Below, piece after piece: positions 16,334 to 25,781 of a DNA stretch of 64,000 nt (position 1 is the stretch's first letter; each line of letters starts with the position of its first letter). The position numbers were made by a program, and so were the translations under genes. Below the pieces are notes generated by a model that saw only the letters and a program-made list of their open reading frames with translations, made no database searches and was not told where the DNA came from. The DNA is from Tectiglobus sp963922535. Its GTDB lineage: Bacteria > Pseudomonadota > Alphaproteobacteria > Rhizobiales > Hyphomicrobiaceae. The DNA lies in contig CAWUIN010000002.1 in assembly GCA_963922535.1 (NCBI GenBank), positions 20,958-84,957 of the forward strand, read 5' to 3'.

Positions 16334-17701
16334 CTATAAATCGATATAGTCTTCCACTGTACGCCCGTGTGGCAGCGGTACATTGTAAACGTCGGACTTA
16401 AACGCTTCGAGACCGCGCGGCACTGAGCCGCCGTAAGCCCAGTCAAGCATCTCAACCGTATGGACAATGGGAAACTCCATGACGCCGGCAAGATGAGTAA
16501 TGCAGCCGATATTGCCGGTTGCGACAACATTAGGCTTAACGCTGCGAATGTTGGCTGCCTTGCGCTCGCGCAGCAAACCGGCAATATCCGGCTGCATGAT
16601 GTTGTACGTTCCGGCTGAGCCGCAACAAATATGCCCCTCAGGTACGTCCACGACCGTAAATCCAGCGTTTTTAAGCAATGTTTTTGGAGCATCTGTAATG
16701 CGCTGTCCATGTTGCATTGAGCAGGCGGAATGATAAGCCACTTTGATGGAGGACCAGCGCATGGGGGGGCCGAGATTGTGCTTGGTAAGGAATTCCGTGA
16801 TATCCATCGTCTTGTCGACGATCGCTTGTGCCCGTTCGCCGTAGTCATCAAAATGCCTGAGCATATGGGCGTAATTTTTTACCGTTGTGCCGCATCCGGA
16901 GGCATTGATAATGATTGCGTCGATGGGTTCGCGCTGCATCGCCTTCCACCACGCATCGACATTGCGCTTAGCAAAGTCTATTGCCTGTTTCTCAAGTCCC
17001 ATATGATGCACGAGCGCACCGCAACAGCCGGAACCTGATGCAACTTTGACATCGACGCCACGGCGGGTGAGAAGGCTGACCGTAGCTTCGTTTATTTCTG
17101 GCCGCAGAACCTGCTGCGCACAACCAGCAAGCATTAGCACACGTGCCTGACGTGAGACTTTGCTGCGTATCAGGCTGAAATTTCTATATTTGCTGCCATG
17201 CTGCAACTTTTGAGGAGCAAGTTCGACCATGGCAGCCAGTTGCTTCAAGCCAAGTCTCTTCATAACGCTGAGAAAAAGACGGCCAAAGGGGGCCAGTGCC
17301 AACATAAATCTGAAGCGGCCAGGATAGGGGGCGGAAGCTGCAAGCAGTGTGCGAACCAGCCGTTCCTGCAAGGAACGTGAGCTATGCTCATGAATATAGA
17401 CACGGGCATGATCGACAAGATGCATATAATCGACGCCGCTCGGGCATGTGGTCATGCACGACAGGCATGACAGACAACGGTCTATATGGACGCGGACTTC
17501 AGGTGTGACGCCGCGATCCTTCTCAAACATGTCCTTCATCAAATAGATGCGGCCACGCGGGCTATCGCGTTCGTCGCCAAGTACAACGTAGCTTGAACAG
17601 GTTGCGGTGCATAGCCCGCAATGAACGCAACGCCGAAGTATCTGATTGACCTCTGACACGCGTGGATCTTGCAGTTGTTCCGGCGAAAAGTTCGTTTGCA
17701 T
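16334..17701 (-). CDS. glcF: glycolate oxidase iron-sulfur subunit
   Basis: GlcF carries electrons from the flavin subunits GlcD/GlcE of glycolate oxidase to the membrane quinone pool. The 455 residues contain two 4Fe-4S motifs, C25-x2-C28-x2-C31-x3-C35 and C76-x2-C79-x2-C82-x3-C86. They also contain two CCG-domain motifs, GCCGALVHHMG and CCGSAGTYNIM, as in other Fe-S oxidoreductase subunits of this class. It is the last gene of glcD-glcE-glcF, 111 bp after glcE. The ribosome site is weak. Confidence 0.94.
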   Translation of the reverse strand: MQTNFSPEQLQDPRVSEVNQILRRCVHCGLCTATCSSYVVLGDERDSPRGRIYLMKDMFEKDRGVTPEVRVHIDRCLSCLSCMTTCPSGVDYMHLVDHARVYIHEHSSRSLQERLVRTLLAASAPYPGRFRFMLALAPFGRLFLSVMKRLGLKQLAAMVELAPQKLQHGSKYRNFSLIRSKVSRQARVLMLAGCAQQVLRPEINEATVSLLTRRGVDVKVASGSGCCGALVHHMGLEKQAIDFAKRNVDAWWKAMQREPIDAIIINASGCGTTVKNYAHMLRHFDDYGERAQAIVDKTMDITEFLTKHNLGPPMRWSSIKVAYHSACSMQHGQRITDAPKTLLKNAGFTVVDVPEGHICCGSAGTYNIMQPDIAGLLRERKAANIRSVKPNVVATGNIGCITHLAGVMEFPIVHTVEMLDWAYGGSVPRGLEAFKSDVYNVPLPHGRTVEDYIDL

Positions 17702-17812
17702 TGGCAGCGTCCAGCATCTTTGTCAGTGTTGGGGATTAGTGTCGATTGCCATCCGATTAAGTGCTGCATGATTGCGGCGGACTGGTTTTTTTACATTACA
17801 TCACGGGGCCGT

Positions 17813-19108
17813 TCAGATGTTGGCGTACATGCGCCCTTTATTCAGAATGCCAGCAGGATCGAAGGCTTGTTTAATGTTCCGGGTCATACGTTCCGTGCCG
17901 TGGTCCAAAGGCTGGAAGATTTCAACGTTGCTTCTGACTTCCTCATCGGCCCGGATGAGAGTGGCGTGACCGCCATATGCCGCAAGTGCACGCCTGATGT
18001 CGCTTGCACCTGCATCCGCGGCTTGTGGGATTGACAGCCAGATGAGACCGCCCGACCAGTCGAAAAAAGCTTCCGCTTCCCTGTACCTTTGAATATCAGA
18101 GACCAAAAGAGCTCCTTTGTTTGGCAGAGTTGAAATGCGCCAAAGCTGCTCTGTGCGCCCGATCATAGGCGAAAGTTGCCGCAGTTCATTCCAGAAGTAG
18201 AGAGAATCCTCATTTCCGACCACATGCACCTCGCCGTAAGTTTTCAGTGCTTCCTGCAAGCGCTCCATCCGTCGTGGCAGGAACTTGGAGAAGTTTTCAA
18301 GCCGCAGCGCCGTGATAGAATTGGCTGCGCTACGAAAGGCATCACTGTTTAAACGTTCGACCAGTGGCAGTTCAAGATGAACGGCTCCTGTCACTTCGAA
18401 AGGTGTGGCCAGCGCAGCGCACATGGCCTCGACCGCAATTTCGTTGGACAAGCCGATGATGACGAGCGTTGCCGTCATCTCTGGTCGCGGCAGGACTTTG
18501 AATGTCGCCTCAGTAATCACTCCCAGGGTCCCCCAGCTGCCGGCAACCGCGCGGGTCAGACCAATGCCGGTGACATCCTTCAATACGCGGCCGCCTGACT
18601 TAAATATCTGCCCGATGCCGGAAACGGCGCGGACGCCTAGCAGGTGATCTCGGCCCGCGCCTGCTGCAATACGGCGGCTGCCGGAAATATCTACGGCGAA
18701 CATGCCTCCCACAGTGCCTCTTCCCGCAGGCTTATCGAGCACTGGGCCGAGATCGACCGGTTCAAAAGCCAGCATTTGACCATTGTTCTCCAGCTCCGCT
18801 TCAATATCTGACACCAGCACGCCAGCTTCCGCCGCCATGACAAGCTCGCTTGGTTCGTAAAGCTTAACGCTACGCATGATGCATGGCGAAACAACCGTGG
18901 CGGCATGCGTTGGTCGTCCAATGCTACGCTTTGATCCGCTGCCGACAATTTCAACCGGCTTTTGTTGTTCAATTGCATCCCGCACGTAACGTGCTAATTC
19001 CCAGTCTGTCGCAGGCCGCAAGACGGTATGCAGAACGTTTTCCTCGATTGACGCCGAAAGTGTCGCGTCAGCAGGGCCAGGTCGTCTGGTTGAGGTTGTT
19101 GGCTTCAA
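17813..19108 (-). CDS. glcE: glycolate oxidase FAD-binding subunit
   Basis: This is the second flavin subunit of glycolate oxidase, a 431-residue FAD_binding_4 (PCMH-type) protein. VEIVGSGSKRSIG forms the pyrophosphate loop, and TVGGMFAVDISGSRRIAAG and KDVTGIGLTRAVAGSWGTLG are family signatures. Translation appears to start at a TTG (19108) that shares TTGA with the glcD stop. A strong GGGAGG stands about 8 bases upstream inside glcD, which supports this unusual start and translational coupling. It works together with GlcD and GlcF. Confidence 0.92.
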   Translation of the reverse strand: MKPTTSTRRPGPADATLSASIEENVLHTVLRPATDWELARYVRDAIEQQKPVEIVGSGSKRSIGRPTHAATVVSPCIMRSVKLYEPSELVMAAEAGVLVSDIEAELENNGQMLAFEPVDLGPVLDKPAGRGTVGGMFAVDISGSRRIAAGAGRDHLLGVRAVSGIGQIFKSGGRVLKDVTGIGLTRAVAGSWGTLGVITEATFKVLPRPEMTATLVIIGLSNEIAVEAMCAALATPFEVTGAVHLELPLVERLNSDAFRSAANSITALRLENFSKFLPRRMERLQEALKTYGEVHVVGNEDSLYFWNELRQLSPMIGRTEQLWRISTLPNKGALLVSDIQRYREAEAFFDWSGGLIWLSIPQAADAGASDIRRALAAYGGHATLIRADEEVRSNVEIFQPLDHGTERMTRNIKQAFDPAGILNKGRMYANI

Positions 19109-20553
19109 GCGGCAGCCTCCCTATCATCATCCGTTGCCAATGGAAAAACCTTCCCCGGATTTAAAAGCCAATGCGGATCCAGAGAAGCCTTGATACGCAT
19201 TTGTATATCAAGATCGTCCTGGGAAAACTGTACGCGCATTAAGTCACGCTTTTCAATGCCAACGCCGTGCTCGCCGGTCAGGCAACCGCCAACCTCAACG
19301 CACAATTTGAGAATTTCAGCGCCAGCCTCTTCAGCATTGATCGATTGCTGCGGATCATTTGCATCGAACAGGATCAAGGGGTGCAGATTACCGTCGCCTG
19401 CGTGGAAAATGTTGGCAACGCGCAGGCCGTAGTGTGCGACAATGTCCGAAATCCTCGCCAAAACCTCCGGCAGTCTGCCAAGTGGAATTGTGCCATCCAT
19501 GCAGTAAAAATCGGCAATCCGGCCCACTGCCCCGAATGCCGCTTTGCGCCCGCGCCATATTCTTGCGCTCTGATCATCGTTCTCGCTGACGACGATTGTG
19601 CGGGGATTGAAATTTTCACAGATATCTTTGATATTGTCGAGAAGTACCGGTATTTCATCCGGGCTGCCTTCAACTTCTACGATCAAAAGAGCTTCAACGT
19701 CGGTTGGATACCCTGCCTTGGCAAAATCCTCGCAGACACGGATGGCGGGCCGGTCCATATACTCAATTGCAACAGGCACAATGCCGGCGCCAATTATTGC
19801 CGCGACACAGGCACCGGCCTGCATGCTCGAATCAAAGCCTATCATCAGCGGACGCGCACCTTCCGCCATCCGCAAAATGCGAACTGTGGCCTCTGTTACA
19901 ATGCCAAATTGACCCTCCGATCCGATTATCAGGCCAAGCAGGTCAATCCCGCTGGCATCAAGATAAGGGCCACCTACTTCAACGATTTCACCTTGTATCG
20001 TAACAATCTTGAGACCGAGGACATTGTTGAGCGTAACGCCGTATTTCAAGCAGTGAGCGCCGCCGGAATTCATCGCGATATTACCTGCAATCGTACACGC
20101 GAGCTGGCTTGAAGGATCGGGTGCATAAAAATATCCCTCCGCCCTAACCGCTTCTGAAATCGCAAGATTGGTGACCCCAGCCTCGACGCGCACATGGCGG
20201 TTGGCAAAGTCGGTTTCCAGAATCTTATTCATTTTGGAGATGCAAATCACAATGCCGTCTTCGGCGGGCAGCGCACCACCGCAAAGCGATGTGCCGGCTC
20301 CGCGCGGAAAAACCTTGAGGCGTTGCATGTGGCAATAACGTAATAATTTTGAGATATCCTGCGTTGTGCGTGGCAGCACCACAGCAAGCGGCAATCGTGT
20401 ATAGGCGGTGAGTGCATCTGTCTCGTAAGCCCGTCTGCCATCATCATCCGTAATGACAGCATCGGCTCCGACGATGGAGATGAGCTCCTCGGCAATCTTG
20501 TTTCTGCGCTTCAAAATATTCTGGTCTGGAGGCGGGAGCTTGATTGATGCCAT
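19105..20553 (-). CDS. glcD: glycolate oxidase FAD-linked subunit
   Basis: GlcD oxidises glycolate (or D-lactate) to glyoxylate using FAD. Residues about 40-220 are FAD_binding_4, with FPRGAGTSLCGGALPAEDG and NIAMNSGGAHCLKYG. The C-terminal FAD-oxidase domain includes VANIFHAGDGNLHPLILFD and GCLTGEHGVGIEKRD, which hold the metal and substrate histidines. I chose the ATG at 20553 (MASIKLPPPDQN), giving 482 residues; the frame is open to 20598. It is the first gene of the operon. A palindrome in its leader (20661-20687) could be an operator. Confidence 0.94.
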   Translation of the reverse strand: MASIKLPPPDQNILKRRNKIAEELISIVGADAVITDDDGRRAYETDALTAYTRLPLAVVLPRTTQDISKLLRYCHMQRLKVFPRGAGTSLCGGALPAEDGIVICISKMNKILETDFANRHVRVEAGVTNLAISEAVRAEGYFYAPDPSSQLACTIAGNIAMNSGGAHCLKYGVTLNNVLGLKIVTIQGEIVEVGGPYLDASGIDLLGLIIGSEGQFGIVTEATVRILRMAEGARPLMIGFDSSMQAGACVAAIIGAGIVPVAIEYMDRPAIRVCEDFAKAGYPTDVEALLIVEVEGSPDEIPVLLDNIKDICENFNPRTIVVSENDDQSARIWRGRKAAFGAVGRIADFYCMDGTIPLGRLPEVLARISDIVAHYGLRVANIFHAGDGNLHPLILFDANDPQQSINAEEAGAEILKLCVEVGGCLTGEHGVGIEKRDLMRVQFSQDDLDIQMRIKASLDPHWLLNPGKVFPLATDDDREAAA

Positions 20554-20660
20554 TTTGTTTTCTCGCACATGCCTGCTGTCACCGGTGCTTTCATGCATTC
20601 GTACTGTAGACCGGTCGTTTTGTATTTAAAAAACATGGTTACCATTACAAGAAAGTATTT

Positions 20661-20687
20661 ACACGTGTATTTCGACATTTTGTGTCG
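20661..20687. promoter_or_regulatory. palindromic site upstream of glcDEF
   Basis: ACACGTGT (20661-20668) is self-complementary. It is followed by CGACA-TTTTG-TGTCG (20673-20687). The site is about 110 bp before the glcD start. Glycolate operons are often controlled by GntR-type regulators that bind such dyads, but no regulator gene is adjacent, so this role is a guess. The rest of 20554-20887 is AT-rich and holds no gene. Confidence 0.3.
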
Positions 20688-20887
20688 TGAAGTATCAGCC
20701 TATGATATGATAAATTGATTGTACACTTGCCAAAGCCAAATCAGTACGGGTAAGAGGCTTGGTGGTGGTAAGTATTTTATCTTACAATCTGGTAATTGTC
20801 GTAACAGTGTTTTAAAAAATTTGTATATGCCCTAATAGGGCGCTTATAACATCAATGCGCCTGTCAACTTGGGAGGGCTTGTTCTCT

Positions 20888-21178
20888 ATGATTGATCCTT
20901 ATATTCCACTTATCATCGGCGCTGTCGGCGGTCTCGTTGGCGGCAACCTTTTCGGGAAAATCATTGGCGGTTCAAAGGTCGGCATGGCGTCCGGTACCTT
21001 AATCGGTATCGTAGGAGGCATTCTTGGTCAGATTTTCATCAGTCCGGAAATCGGCCCGATGATTGGTGCAACAAGTGATGCTCTGGCGCCTATGACCATT
21101 GTTTCCAACCTGGCTTCAGGTGCAATCGGCGGCGGTCTGCTGGGCATCGTCTGGGGTATTCTGCGCCGCATTTTCTAA
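20888..21178 (+). CDS. small glycine-rich membrane protein
   Basis: A 96-residue protein starts at the ATG at 20888 (MIDPYIPLIIGAVGGLVGGN). Two or three hydrophobic segments are rich in glycine: 8-40, 45-60, and 75-95 (LASGAIGGGLLGIVWGIL). GxxxG-like spacing resembles glycine-zipper proteins and suggests tight helix packing in the membrane. GGAGGG lies about 13 bases upstream. Small proteins of this look are common in alphaproteobacteria, but I know of no assigned role. It is convergent with the di-haem peroxidase gene, 30 bp away. Confidence 0.65.
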   Translation: MIDPYIPLIIGAVGGLVGGNLFGKIIGGSKVGMASGTLIGIVGGILGQIFISPEIGPMIGATSDALAPMTIVSNLASGAIGGGLLGIVWGILRRIF

Positions 21179-21208
21179 TGCATTCATGCTTGCTCAGATC
21201 TTTATTCG

Positions 21209-22213
21209 CTATAAAGTCTTGAGAAATGCAATCAACTCAGCACGTTCCTGCGTGCTGAGTCTCAAATCCTTAACAAGGCTCGGTGCCAGGGATTGACGTT
21301 TTTCAAATCCTCCAGCGTAATGCGCCATAACATCGTCGAGCGATTTTTTCGATCCATCGTGCATATAGGGTGCTGAGAGGTACACACTGCGTAGTCCTGG
21401 TGTCTTGAAGCGCCGCGCTTTTAATGCGCCGCCGTCTATCGCGCTGCGTCCCGGATCATCCGTTGCCAAACCAATGTCGTGGAATTTATCGTCGGTGAAT
21501 CGCCAGCCGCCATGGCAGGCAAGGCAACCGGCACGGCCGGTAAATAATTGAAAGCCACGCTGCTCCTGTTTTGTCAAAGCGCTCACCTCACCCCCGATCC
21601 AGCGGTCAAAACGGGTGACAGGCGATACAAGCGAACGCTCATAACTTGCAATGGCAGCCAGGATGGTAGCCTCACTAATCTTTGGCGATCGAGAAAACGC
21701 CGCTGCAAATGCCGCCTGCATTGCCGTGTCACGCCTGAGCCTGCGCACAATGATTGCAAAGTCACCCCCCATTTCTCGCGGATGTTCGATCGGCACCCGT
21801 GCCTGGTCTTCCAGAGTTGCTGCGCGGCCGTCCCAGTAAAAATGCGGTGCCCAGGCCAGATTCCAGAGCGCAGGCGCGTTACGTTTCAGAGGCAGGCCAT
21901 CACGCCCCAGGGGCTGCGGCCGGCGGTCGGAATATCCCTTCTGCGGTGCATGACAGGTGGCGCAGCTGCGGGTCCCGTCACCAGAAAGCCGAGGGTCGAA
22001 ATAAAGGCGCCTGCCAAGCGCAACTTTGGCTTTGGTAAGCGGATTATCAGCAGGAGCCGGAATGGTATCAGGACGCGCAAAGATGCTTTGCCATAACTGC
22101 GCCGGTGGAGGCGACGGGCTTCCGGATTGTGCTGAAAGTATGGAAAATGGAGGAAGCGTGGTAGCGATCAGACAAGCTAATCCCGCTAAAGTTCTATCCC
22201 ACACCTTGAACAC
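21209..22213 (-). CDS. di-haem cytochrome c peroxidase / MauG family
   Basis: The 334-residue protein has a signal peptide (residues 1 to about 29, ending near LSAQS) and two c-type haem sites, CATCH at 84-88 and CLACH at 230-234. MHDGSKKSLDDVMAHYAGG near the C-terminus is typical of this family. Members reduce peroxide in the periplasm with electrons from cytochrome c, or, like MauG, carry out other oxidations. NAPALWNLAWAPHFYWDGRA is a conserved stretch. A Met ligand for the second haem is plausible in SAPYMHDGS. There is no neighbouring amine dehydrogenase, so a MauG role is unlikely. Confidence 0.88.
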   Translation of the reverse strand: MFKVWDRTLAGLACLIATTLPPFSILSAQSGSPSPPPAQLWQSIFARPDTIPAPADNPLTKAKVALGRRLYFDPRLSGDGTRSCATCHAPQKGYSDRRPQPLGRDGLPLKRNAPALWNLAWAPHFYWDGRAATLEDQARVPIEHPREMGGDFAIIVRRLRRDTAMQAAFAAAFSRSPKISEATILAAIASYERSLVSPVTRFDRWIGGEVSALTKQEQRGFQLFTGRAGCLACHGGWRFTDDKFHDIGLATDDPGRSAIDGGALKARRFKTPGLRSVYLSAPYMHDGSKKSLDDVMAHYAGGFEKRQSLAPSLVKDLRLSTQERAELIAFLKTL

Positions 22214-22576
22214 AAGAACACCGTACTACTGTTTCCTTTGATCTGAGATGATATATTGCACGCCACATGCGGCCAACCGAGGGCATCAGCTGAAAATTAC
22301 GCCGGTATTAATGCCGGCCCAACCGATTTCGCCAGATGGCAGGTTGCATCCAGGTTTTTTAATGCCGCGTTTACCCTTCAGGGCAGTATCGCCGCAATTG
22401 ACACTTCATTGTGCCTCAGAATTGCAGAAAATTTACAGACTTCACGTTACACAAATCGTCTTCATTATTGAGGCCGGATCAATAGCGTCAAGAAACTGGC
22501 CGGCCGCATTCAAGACAGATAGCGCGTATCGGTCTGGTTGCTCCGAACGTTTCAGGGTCTTTAAGAGATACAGCAT
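22214..22576. other. intergenic region between divergent di-haem peroxidase and rluD
   Basis: The gap holds only short overlapping open frames without ribosome sites. I see no palindrome, terminator or RNA gene. Confidence 0.4.
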
Positions 22577-23602
22577 ATGTCCGGTGATCGAACCGATATC
22601 ATTCAACTCATCGTCGGCGCGGAGGCCAGCGGCAGCCGCTTGGACAAGTTCGTTGCCGCAGCAGTAAGCGAACTCAGCCGCCAGCGCGTTCAAGGTCTAA
22701 TTAAGGCTGGTAACGTTATGGTCGATGGTGATCCTTGCTTGGATGCAAAGTGCAAAGTTCGTGAAAACCAAAAGGTCAGCGTGGCTCTGCCGCCGCTGGA
22801 GCCGGCCGGGATCATGGCAGAGGCGATACCGCTCAACATTGTCTATGAAGATGACGACGTGATTGTCGTTGATAAACCGGCTGGGCTTGTGACACATCCG
22901 GCGCCCGGCCACACAGGCGGTACACTGGTCAACGCGTTGCTGGCCCATGCCGGTAAAAGCTTGTCCGGCATTGGTGGCGTTGCCCGGCCCGGCATTGTCC
23001 ATCGCCTGGATAAAGACACATCGGGCCTGATCGTGATTGCCAAGAATGATTACGCGCATAAACACTTGGCACAGCAATTCGCAGCGCATGGATCCGATGG
23101 ACGCATGCAACGTATTTATCGTGCATTTACCTGGGGCGGCTTTGACCGTCCCCGCGGCACTGTTGATGCTCCCCTTGGCCGCAGCACGACCAACCGGCGA
23201 AAGATCAAAATTGTGTCGGGAGCGTACGGGCGCCACGCGGTCAGTCATTATTGGGTGCAAAAGCAGTATGCCTTCGCCAGTGGCGTTACCGTGAGCCAGC
23301 TTCGGCTCCAGCTGGAAACTGGCCGAACGCATCAGATCCGGGTTCATATGGCGTCAATCGGTCACCCATTACTCGGTGACATGACTTATGGCATGGGCTT
23401 TAAATCAAGCGCCGTAAACCTGCCAGAGCGTTCAGCGGATGCATTGGATGCACTCGGCCGTCAGGCTCTGCACGCTGTTATTCTTGCGTTTCAGCATCCG
23501 CGTTCAGGCGATGTTATGCACTTTGAAAGCCCGCTGCCATCTGATCTGGCAAGCCTAGCTGCCGCTCTGGAACGGGATTACACAGATACGACAGATATAT
23601 AA
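22577..23602 (+). CDS. rluD: RluD-family 23S rRNA pseudouridine synthase
   Basis: The 341-residue protein has an N-terminal S4 RNA-binding domain (about 18-75, SRLDKFVAAAVSELSRQRVQ) and the pseudouridine synthase domain with HRLDKDTSG, where D145 is the catalytic aspartate, and ETGRTHQIRVH. RluD modifies uridines in helix 69 of 23S rRNA. RluC-type specificity cannot be excluded by eye, but length and domain make-up fit RluD. The ATG has a GA-rich stretch upstream. It is divergent from the peroxidase gene and convergent with rpmJ. Confidence 0.92.
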   Translation: MSGDRTDIIQLIVGAEASGSRLDKFVAAAVSELSRQRVQGLIKAGNVMVDGDPCLDAKCKVRENQKVSVALPPLEPAGIMAEAIPLNIVYEDDDVIVVDKPAGLVTHPAPGHTGGTLVNALLAHAGKSLSGIGGVARPGIVHRLDKDTSGLIVIAKNDYAHKHLAQQFAAHGSDGRMQRIYRAFTWGGFDRPRGTVDAPLGRSTTNRRKIKIVSGAYGRHAVSHYWVQKQYAFASGVTVSQLRLQLETGRTHQIRVHMASIGHPLLGDMTYGMGFKSSAVNLPERSADALDALGRQALHAVILAFQHPRSGDVMHFESPLPSDLASLAAALERDYTDTTDI

Positions 23603-23731
23603 TTTGTTTGGCAGGCAAATAAGCAGAAATTCTCGTATTGACCAACGAACCAGCTATTCAAATTTGTTCGGTCAACCGATATATCGTGAAAAAGATCGAT
23701 ACGCTTCGTTAGTCGAGCGGATGAAGCCTGC

Positions 23732-23857
23732 TTAGCCTTGCCGGGCTTTAAAGCGACGCTGCGTCTTGTTGATGACATAAAGGCGGCCGCGGCGGCGTAC
23801 AACGCGGTTATCGCGATGGCGCGATTTGAGCGCTTTGATGGAGTTTCTGACTTTCAT
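23732..23857 (-). CDS. rpmJ: 50S ribosomal protein L36
   Basis: A 41-residue protein starts at MKVRNSIKALKSRHRDNRVV. It is the short basic L36 of the cysteine-poor (zinc-free, C-minus) type with NKTQRRFKARQG at its end, as usual in alphaproteobacteria. A frame 22 codons longer exists but does not fit the family. AGGT precedes the ATG. It stands alone, as in other rhizobia. Confidence 0.96.
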   Translation of the reverse strand: MKVRNSIKALKSRHRDNRVVRRRGRLYVINKTQRRFKARQG

Positions 23858-24063
23858 AGTGGTGACCTGTTTATGCAAAAACCAATACATGCTTGCGTAC
23901 GATAAGGACAGCAAGCATTGCACGGCAAATGTTCTTATATTAAAGCTCTATCATCCACTTTTTTGCCGCTCAAGTCAACCACGATATCATAAGGCAGAAA
24001 TCTTCACCTGAATAGCCGGCAAACTCTGGTTCATTGAATTCAATCGCATTTCAATGGTGTCGG

Positions 24064-24570
24064 TTATTTTTCCTTTTGCTTAATGCTTTTGGGGTCGATG
24101 CCGCCCATTTCACAGACAATTTCCCATTCCGTCGCTGTCACAGGCTGCACGGAAAGCCGCATTGCAGTTACGAGCGCCATTTCAGACAGCTTTGGATTAT
24201 TTTTGACGTCGGCGAGCGTTACAGGTTGTGGCATCGGACTAACGGCACGAACGTCCACACATTCCCAACGCTCATCGTCAGTTGTCGAATCCTGGTGCGC
24301 CAGTGCGCAGACCTCACAAATCCCGACAATATCCTTACCCGCATTGGAGTGATAGAAAAAACCAAGATCGCCAGGGCGCATTTCGCGCATATTATTGCGC
24401 GCCAGATAGTTACGGATACCGTCCCATTCCTCCCCCTGGCTGCCTTTGGCGACCAGTTGATCCCATGAAAATTTGTCAGGTTCTGACTTAAACAACCAGT
24501 AAAGCAGCTCATTGCCAACGCGCTCTGGCGGTGCGCCGATTTTAAGTTTAGGCGTCGCAGTTCTGGCCAT
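24064..24570 (-). CDS. EVE domain-containing protein
   Basis: The 168-residue protein is a single EVE domain, with YWLFKSEPDKFSWDQLVAKG, WDGIRNYLARNNMREMRPGD and FFYHSNAGKDIVGICEV. EVE folds resemble PUA and YTH domains and bind modified bases in DNA or RNA. The N-terminal ~23 residues are an extension before the usual YWLFKSEP start. It overlaps gpsA by one base (TAATG), so translation is coupled. This pairing is common in rhizobia and does not by itself point to a shared pathway. Confidence 0.93.
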   Translation of the reverse strand: MARTATPKLKIGAPPERVGNELLYWLFKSEPDKFSWDQLVAKGSQGEEWDGIRNYLARNNMREMRPGDLGFFYHSNAGKDIVGICEVCALAHQDSTTDDERWECVDVRAVSPMPQPVTLADVKNNPKLSEMALVTAMRLSVQPVTATEWEIVCEMGGIDPKSIKQKEK

Positions 24571-25610
24571 TATCCGTTCCCCTGGGGACTGTCGGCATTA
24601 AACACTTCAATTTCAGCACGTAACGGCCTTGCCATCAATCCGTGGATTGCGTCATCCACACTGATTTCATGGTTTACAATGGCTTTAACTGCAGCGGCTA
24701 TGGGAACCTCGATGCCTTTTTCCCTGGCAATCCGGAGGACTGCTTCGGCTGTATAAACACCTTCCGTCACAGCTTTGCGCTCGCCAAGAATGTCGTCAAG
24801 CGCCAGTCCTTCCCCCAGAGCCCTGCCGAGCGACATGTTACGTGATTGAGGGCTGCCGCAGGTTAGAAGCAGGTCGCCTAATCCTGAGAGGCCGGAAAGT
24901 GTTTCAGGGCGCGCGCCGAGTGCCTCAGCAAAACGACGCATTTCTGCGAAACCGCGCGTCACCAGCGCCGCATGGGCACTGGCGCCAAGTTTTTTTCCAT
25001 CTACAATGCCCGCAGCAATTGCCAATACATTCTTGACAGCGCCGCCGATTTGCACGCCGATGAGATCGTCTGTCCAGTATATTCTCAACTTTTGTGAGCC
25101 GAGTGCTGCCGCCACTCTCTCGCAAAGGCTTTTTTCAGGACATGCAACGGTCAGCGCCGCCGGCATGCCGCGGGCAACATCGCGGGCAAAACTTGGGCCG
25201 GAAAGTACACCATGGACCGTTCGCGGCAATTCCTCACTCAGGATTTTCCCCAAAAGCTTACCCGTTGTCTGCTCGATACCTTTTGCGCAGACCAGAATGG
25301 GCGTCGCAGATGCGATGTGTGGTTGAAGTTGTGCTGCAACACGGCGCAGATGCTGGGCCGGGGTGACCATCAGCAGTAGATCATTGTGCGCAATATCTGC
25401 CAGCGAAACGGTCGCGACAATGCATGGGTTGAGGGCAATGCCAGCCAAGAACAGCCGATTGGTATTGTGCTCATTGATTTCGCGAACGGTATCCGCCTCA
25501 TGAGCCCAGATCGTTACCTTGCGGCCTGCTTCGGCCAGCGTCTGGGCGAGTGCCGTCCCCCATGCACCGCCGCCGATAACTCCAATGCGTTGGAAATAAT
25601 GCCCAGCCAC
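24570..25610 (-). CDS. gpsA: glycerol-3-phosphate dehydrogenase [NAD(P)+]
   Basis: GpsA reduces dihydroxyacetone phosphate to sn-glycerol 3-phosphate, the backbone for phospholipids. The 346 residues open with the Rossmann motif GVIGGGAWGTALAQTLAEAG. The catalytic lysine sits in GGAVKNVLAIAAGIVDG. SGLGDLLLTCGSPQSRNMSLG is conserved in the C-terminal helical domain. The start MAGHYFQRIG fits the family. It is the first gene of a pair with the EVE gene. The usual upstream tsaD of other rhizobia is not here. Confidence 0.96.
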   Translation of the reverse strand: MAGHYFQRIGVIGGGAWGTALAQTLAEAGRKVTIWAHEADTVREINEHNTNRLFLAGIALNPCIVATVSLADIAHNDLLLMVTPAQHLRRVAAQLQPHIASATPILVCAKGIEQTTGKLLGKILSEELPRTVHGVLSGPSFARDVARGMPAALTVACPEKSLCERVAAALGSQKLRIYWTDDLIGVQIGGAVKNVLAIAAGIVDGKKLGASAHAALVTRGFAEMRRFAEALGARPETLSGLSGLGDLLLTCGSPQSRNMSLGRALGEGLALDDILGERKAVTEGVYTAEAVLRIAREKGIEVPIAAAVKAIVNHEISVDDAIHGLMARPLRAEIEVFNADSPQGNG

Positions 25611-25781
25611 GCCTGCTTCCTTAGTATCAATTTGAATTTGAACTGACTTGGAAAAAAGCTCTTTGCTCCAAGTCCTTTTACGTAGTTATAAGCTTGAGTT
25701 TAACGCCGCGGCCGAGTGCCGCGAGGCGGTCAAGGGGCTTCCTGAGTTCGCCCGTTCAGTCATGAGTTAAAGTTTTCCAGG

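Noticed and set aside
15881..16339. Open frame of 152 codons on the plus strand in the icd-glcF gap
   Set aside because: It runs through the palindromic repeat at 16078-16196 and has a composition unlike the neighbouring genes.
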